Part shown: one piece after another, positions 22,387-24,408 of the stretch
Layout of the letters: every line of letters begins with the position of its first letter
Numbering within the stretch: the stretch's first letter is position 1
Source of the DNA: Lentisphaeria bacterium
GTDB lineage: Bacteria; Verrucomicrobiota; Lentisphaeria; Oligosphaerales; Oligosphaeraceae
DNA: 24,408 bases
Reading direction: 5' to 3'
Assembly: GCA_016287975.1 (NCBI GenBank)
Contig: JAEEXV010000015.1
Location: 1-24,408, forward strand
Program-made: the position numbers and the translations under genes
The notes under the pieces: generated by a model
What the model was told of the DNA's origin: nothing
Databases searched by the model: none
Seen by the model: the letters and a program-made list of their open reading frames with translations, nothing else

Positions 22387-24408
22387 ATGAAACGATGGAT
22401 TCTGGTTTGGATGGCGGCGCTGCTGTGGTGCCCGTTGGCGGAGGCGAAGGTGAAACTGGCGCCGATTTTCGCTTCGCACATGGTGCTGCAGCGCGAGATG
22501 CGGGTGCCTGTGTGGGGGACGGCGGACGCGGGGGAGAAGGTGAAGGTCTCCTTCGGGGGGCAGGTGCTGGAGACGACGGCGGGTCAGGACGGCAAGTGGC
22601 GGGTGGACCTGGCGCCGATGAAGGCGAATGCGAAGCCGCAGGCGCTCACGGTCAATGATGTCGTCTTCGAGGATGTGCTGGTCGGCGAGGTGTGGATCTG
22701 CAGCGGCCAGTCGAACATGGAGATGCCGATGTGGTCGGACAAGGCGCGCTGGCGCAACATCGACGGCGACAAGATCTGCGCGCAGGGCGCCAATCCGCTG
22801 ATCCGCACGGGGCGGGTGGTGCGGAAATGGGCGACGCAGCCGCAGACGGAGTTCTCGTCGGTCTGGATGGCGCTGGATGCGGAGAATGGCCTGTCCTTCT
22901 CGGCGGTGGCCTTTTTCTTCGGGCAGGAACTGCAGGCGAAACTGGGGATTCCGATCGGGCTGGTGCGCTCCTGCTGGAGCGGCACCCGCATCGAGCCGTG
23001 GATCCCGCCGTGCGGCTTCGACAGCGTTTCGGAGTTGAAGGGCATTGCGGCGGAGGTCAACGCCAAGTTGCCAGGGCATCCAGCGTACAAGGCGGCGGCG
23101 GCGAAGACCGCGCAGGACTATGCCCAGTGGCTGGCCGACTTCCAGAAGGCGGCGGCGGAGGGGCGCGAACTGCAGCCCCCGCCTGCCTTCCCCGCGGAAC
23201 TGACGCCGTATTCGATGAACCCGCGCCCCCACCAGCAGCCGACGACGCTCTACAACGCGATGATCCATCCGATGGTGCCCTTCGCGGCGCGCGGCTTCAT
23301 CTGGTACCAGGGGTGCTCGAACCGCGGCGAGGGGATGCTCTACCGCCACAAGATGCAGGCGCTGCTGAACGGCTGGCGCAAGGTCTTCGAGAATCCCGAG
23401 ATGCGCCTCTACTTTGTGCAGCTCGCGCCGTACCGCTACGGCGGGAACCCCGAGGCGCTGCCTGAGATGTGGGAGGCGCAGTCGGCCTTCGAGAAGGCAA
23501 ACGAGCCGCTGGTCGGCATGGCGGTCATCAACGACGTCGGCGACTACGGCGACATCCATCCGCACAACAAGGGGCCAGTCGGCAAGCGTCTGGCGGCCTT
23601 CGCCCTGGCGCGTGACTACGGCATCAAGGGGATCGAGCCTGATTTCCCGCGTCCAGTGAAGTTCCAGGCGGAGAAGGGCGCCATCGTGGTCTCCTTCGAG
23701 CATGTGAAGCGCTGGGACTACCGCGGCGAGGGGCCGCTGGCGGGCTTCCAGGTGGCGGGCATCGACGGGGCCTTCCAGCCTGCGCAGGTGCAGATGCGCG
23801 GCACGGATATCGTGGTCTCCTCGCCTGAGGTGCCGCGTCCGCGCGCGGTGCGCTATCTGTGGCATCAGACGGTCACGGGCAAGCTCTTCAACGAGAATGG
23901 GCTGCCGTTGACGGCCTTCCGCCTGGCGGAGCCTTTCAAGCCAGAGGAGATGGCGAAGGAGCTGACGGGGGAGAAGTGGCAGCTCGCCTTCGACTTCAAC
24001 CTCTTCAAGGGTGTTCCTGGCAACAGCGCGGCCGCATACGACGTGGACAACAGCGCGAAACTCAAGGGCCAGGTGAAGCGCGTCGCGTACCTCTTCACAG
24101 GCACGCGGAGCAACGGGACGGATGCGTGGCTGTTCGTGGCGATGGACGCCTTCACGCCCGAGGCCGCCAAGTGCGGCGTGCCGACCATCGCGTCGGGCGC
24201 CTGCTTCCAGACCAAGGTCGCCAATGTCTTCGTGGCCACCAACCAGAGCGGCATCCCGAAGGGGGCCTTCCCCGAGGGGAACATCGAGTTCTGGCCCGAC
24301 AACTACGCGAACACTCCCGCGCTGAGGCTCCCTGGCGCAGGCACGCAATACGACTGGGACGACACCCGCAGCAATCCCCAGCGCGGCTACGGCTCGATGC
24401 AGATCCAC
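22387..24408 (+). CDS. Sialate O-acetylesterase (SASA/SGNH family), 3' end outside window
   Basis: At least 674 residues, open to the right edge. AAGGAG 9 nt before the ATG and a signal peptide (MKRWILVWMAALLWCPLAEA) support the start and export. An N-terminal beta domain (LAPIFASHMVLQREMRVPVWG) is typical of the family. The SGNH motif ICSGQSNMEMP carries catalytic Ser109, and DVGDYGDIHPHNK carries Asp389 and His391. The family removes O-acetyl groups from sialic acids, or acetyl groups from other glycans, before glycosidases act. The usual WYQGE-x-N block reads WYQGCSN here, a Glu-to-Cys change. About 530-674 is an extra C-terminal region, perhaps a binding domain. Substrate could be mucin or plant glycan. 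Confidence 0.9.
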   Translation, partial: MKRWILVWMAALLWCPLAEAKVKLAPIFASHMVLQREMRVPVWGTADAGEKVKVSFGGQVLETTAGQDGKWRVDLAPMKANAKPQALTVNDVVFEDVLVGEVWICSGQSNMEMPMWSDKARWRNIDGDKICAQGANPLIRTGRVVRKWATQPQTEFSSVWMALDAENGLSFSAVAFFFGQELQAKLGIPIGLVRSCWSGTRIEPWIPPCGFDSVSELKGIAAEVNAKLPGHPAYKAAAAKTAQDYAQWLADFQKAAAEGRELQPPPAFPAELTPYSMNPRPHQQPTTLYNAMIHPMVPFAARGFIWYQGCSNRGEGMLYRHKMQALLNGWRKVFENPEMRLYFVQLAPYRYGGNPEALPEMWEAQSAFEKANEPLVGMAVINDVGDYGDIHPHNKGPVGKRLAAFALARDYGIKGIEPDFPRPVKFQAEKGAIVVSFEHVKRWDYRGEGPLAGFQVAGIDGAFQPAQVQMRGTDIVVSSPEVPRPRAVRYLWHQTVTGKLFNENGLPLTAFRLAEPFKPEEMAKELTGEKWQLAFDFNLFKGVPGNSAAAYDVDNSAKLKGQVKRVAYLFTGTRSNGTDAWLFVAMDAFTPEAAKCGVPTIASGACFQTKVANVFVATNQSGIPKGAFPEGNIEFWPDNYANTPALRLPGAGTQYDWDDTRSNPQRGYGSMQIH

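Overview
The window joins a defence-rich accessory region (about 1-4140, moderate GC with one AT-rich gene), a compact integrated mobile element (about 4138-8940) and a GC-rich chromosomal stretch with very large genes (about 8941-24408). The right part has a DppA-like M55 peptidase, a secreted glycosidase-like protein, a secreted sialate O-acetylesterase, two giant uncharacterised proteins, GACTTTG-type heptamer repeats and a GTAG-footed REP-like hairpin pair. Together these suggest a gut or host-associated member of the Verrucomicrobiota/Kiritimatiellota/Lentisphaerota group. That placement is inference; no marker gene is present.

Left region. On the minus strand lie the start of an AbiEii-type toxin (running off the left edge) and its AbiEi antitoxin, overlapping by ATGA, with a promoter buried in a perfect 10-bp inverted repeat. 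Next, also on the minus strand, is a three-gene run: a RloA-type AAA ATPase, a RloB (TOPRIM-like, AbiL-type) protein overlapping it by 14 bp, and an AT-rich gene for a protein with a C-terminal membrane helix. A 43-bp direct repeat with one mismatch brackets this run, so it looks like an exchangeable cassette.

Mobile element. A 54-bp direct repeat (4138-4191 and 8938-8991, offset exactly 4800 bp) covers the 3' part of a tRNA-Phe gene. The right copy lies in the intact tRNA and the left copy is a leftover fragment still followed by the original tRNA terminator. Between them, all on the plus strand, are a tyrosine integrase, a structured RNA or terminator region, a 70-aa orphan, an AT-rich control region, an excisionase-like HTH protein, an ERCC4-type nuclease and a replication-type protein. 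A non-coding repeat tract follows (24-mers, a 98-bp duplication, G-quadruplex-type runs, and TGTCTGCCAATT iterons that recur at the other end). No capsid, packaging or conjugation gene is seen. It looks like a minimal integrative element or phage satellite with its own replication and integration sites.

Right region. Two tRNA genes (Arg-ACG, Phe-GAA) point left from a shared promoter. To their right, five large plus-strand genes follow: M55 D-aminopeptidase, 1108-aa secreted glycosidase-like protein, 1357-aa exported coiled-coil protein, 1333-aa protein with no signal peptide, and a sialate O-acetylesterase cut by the right edge. Heptamer repeats and the REP-like pair occupy the gaps. The recognisable genes point to scavenging of peptides and host or dietary glycans. 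The two giant proteins are the least explained genes here.
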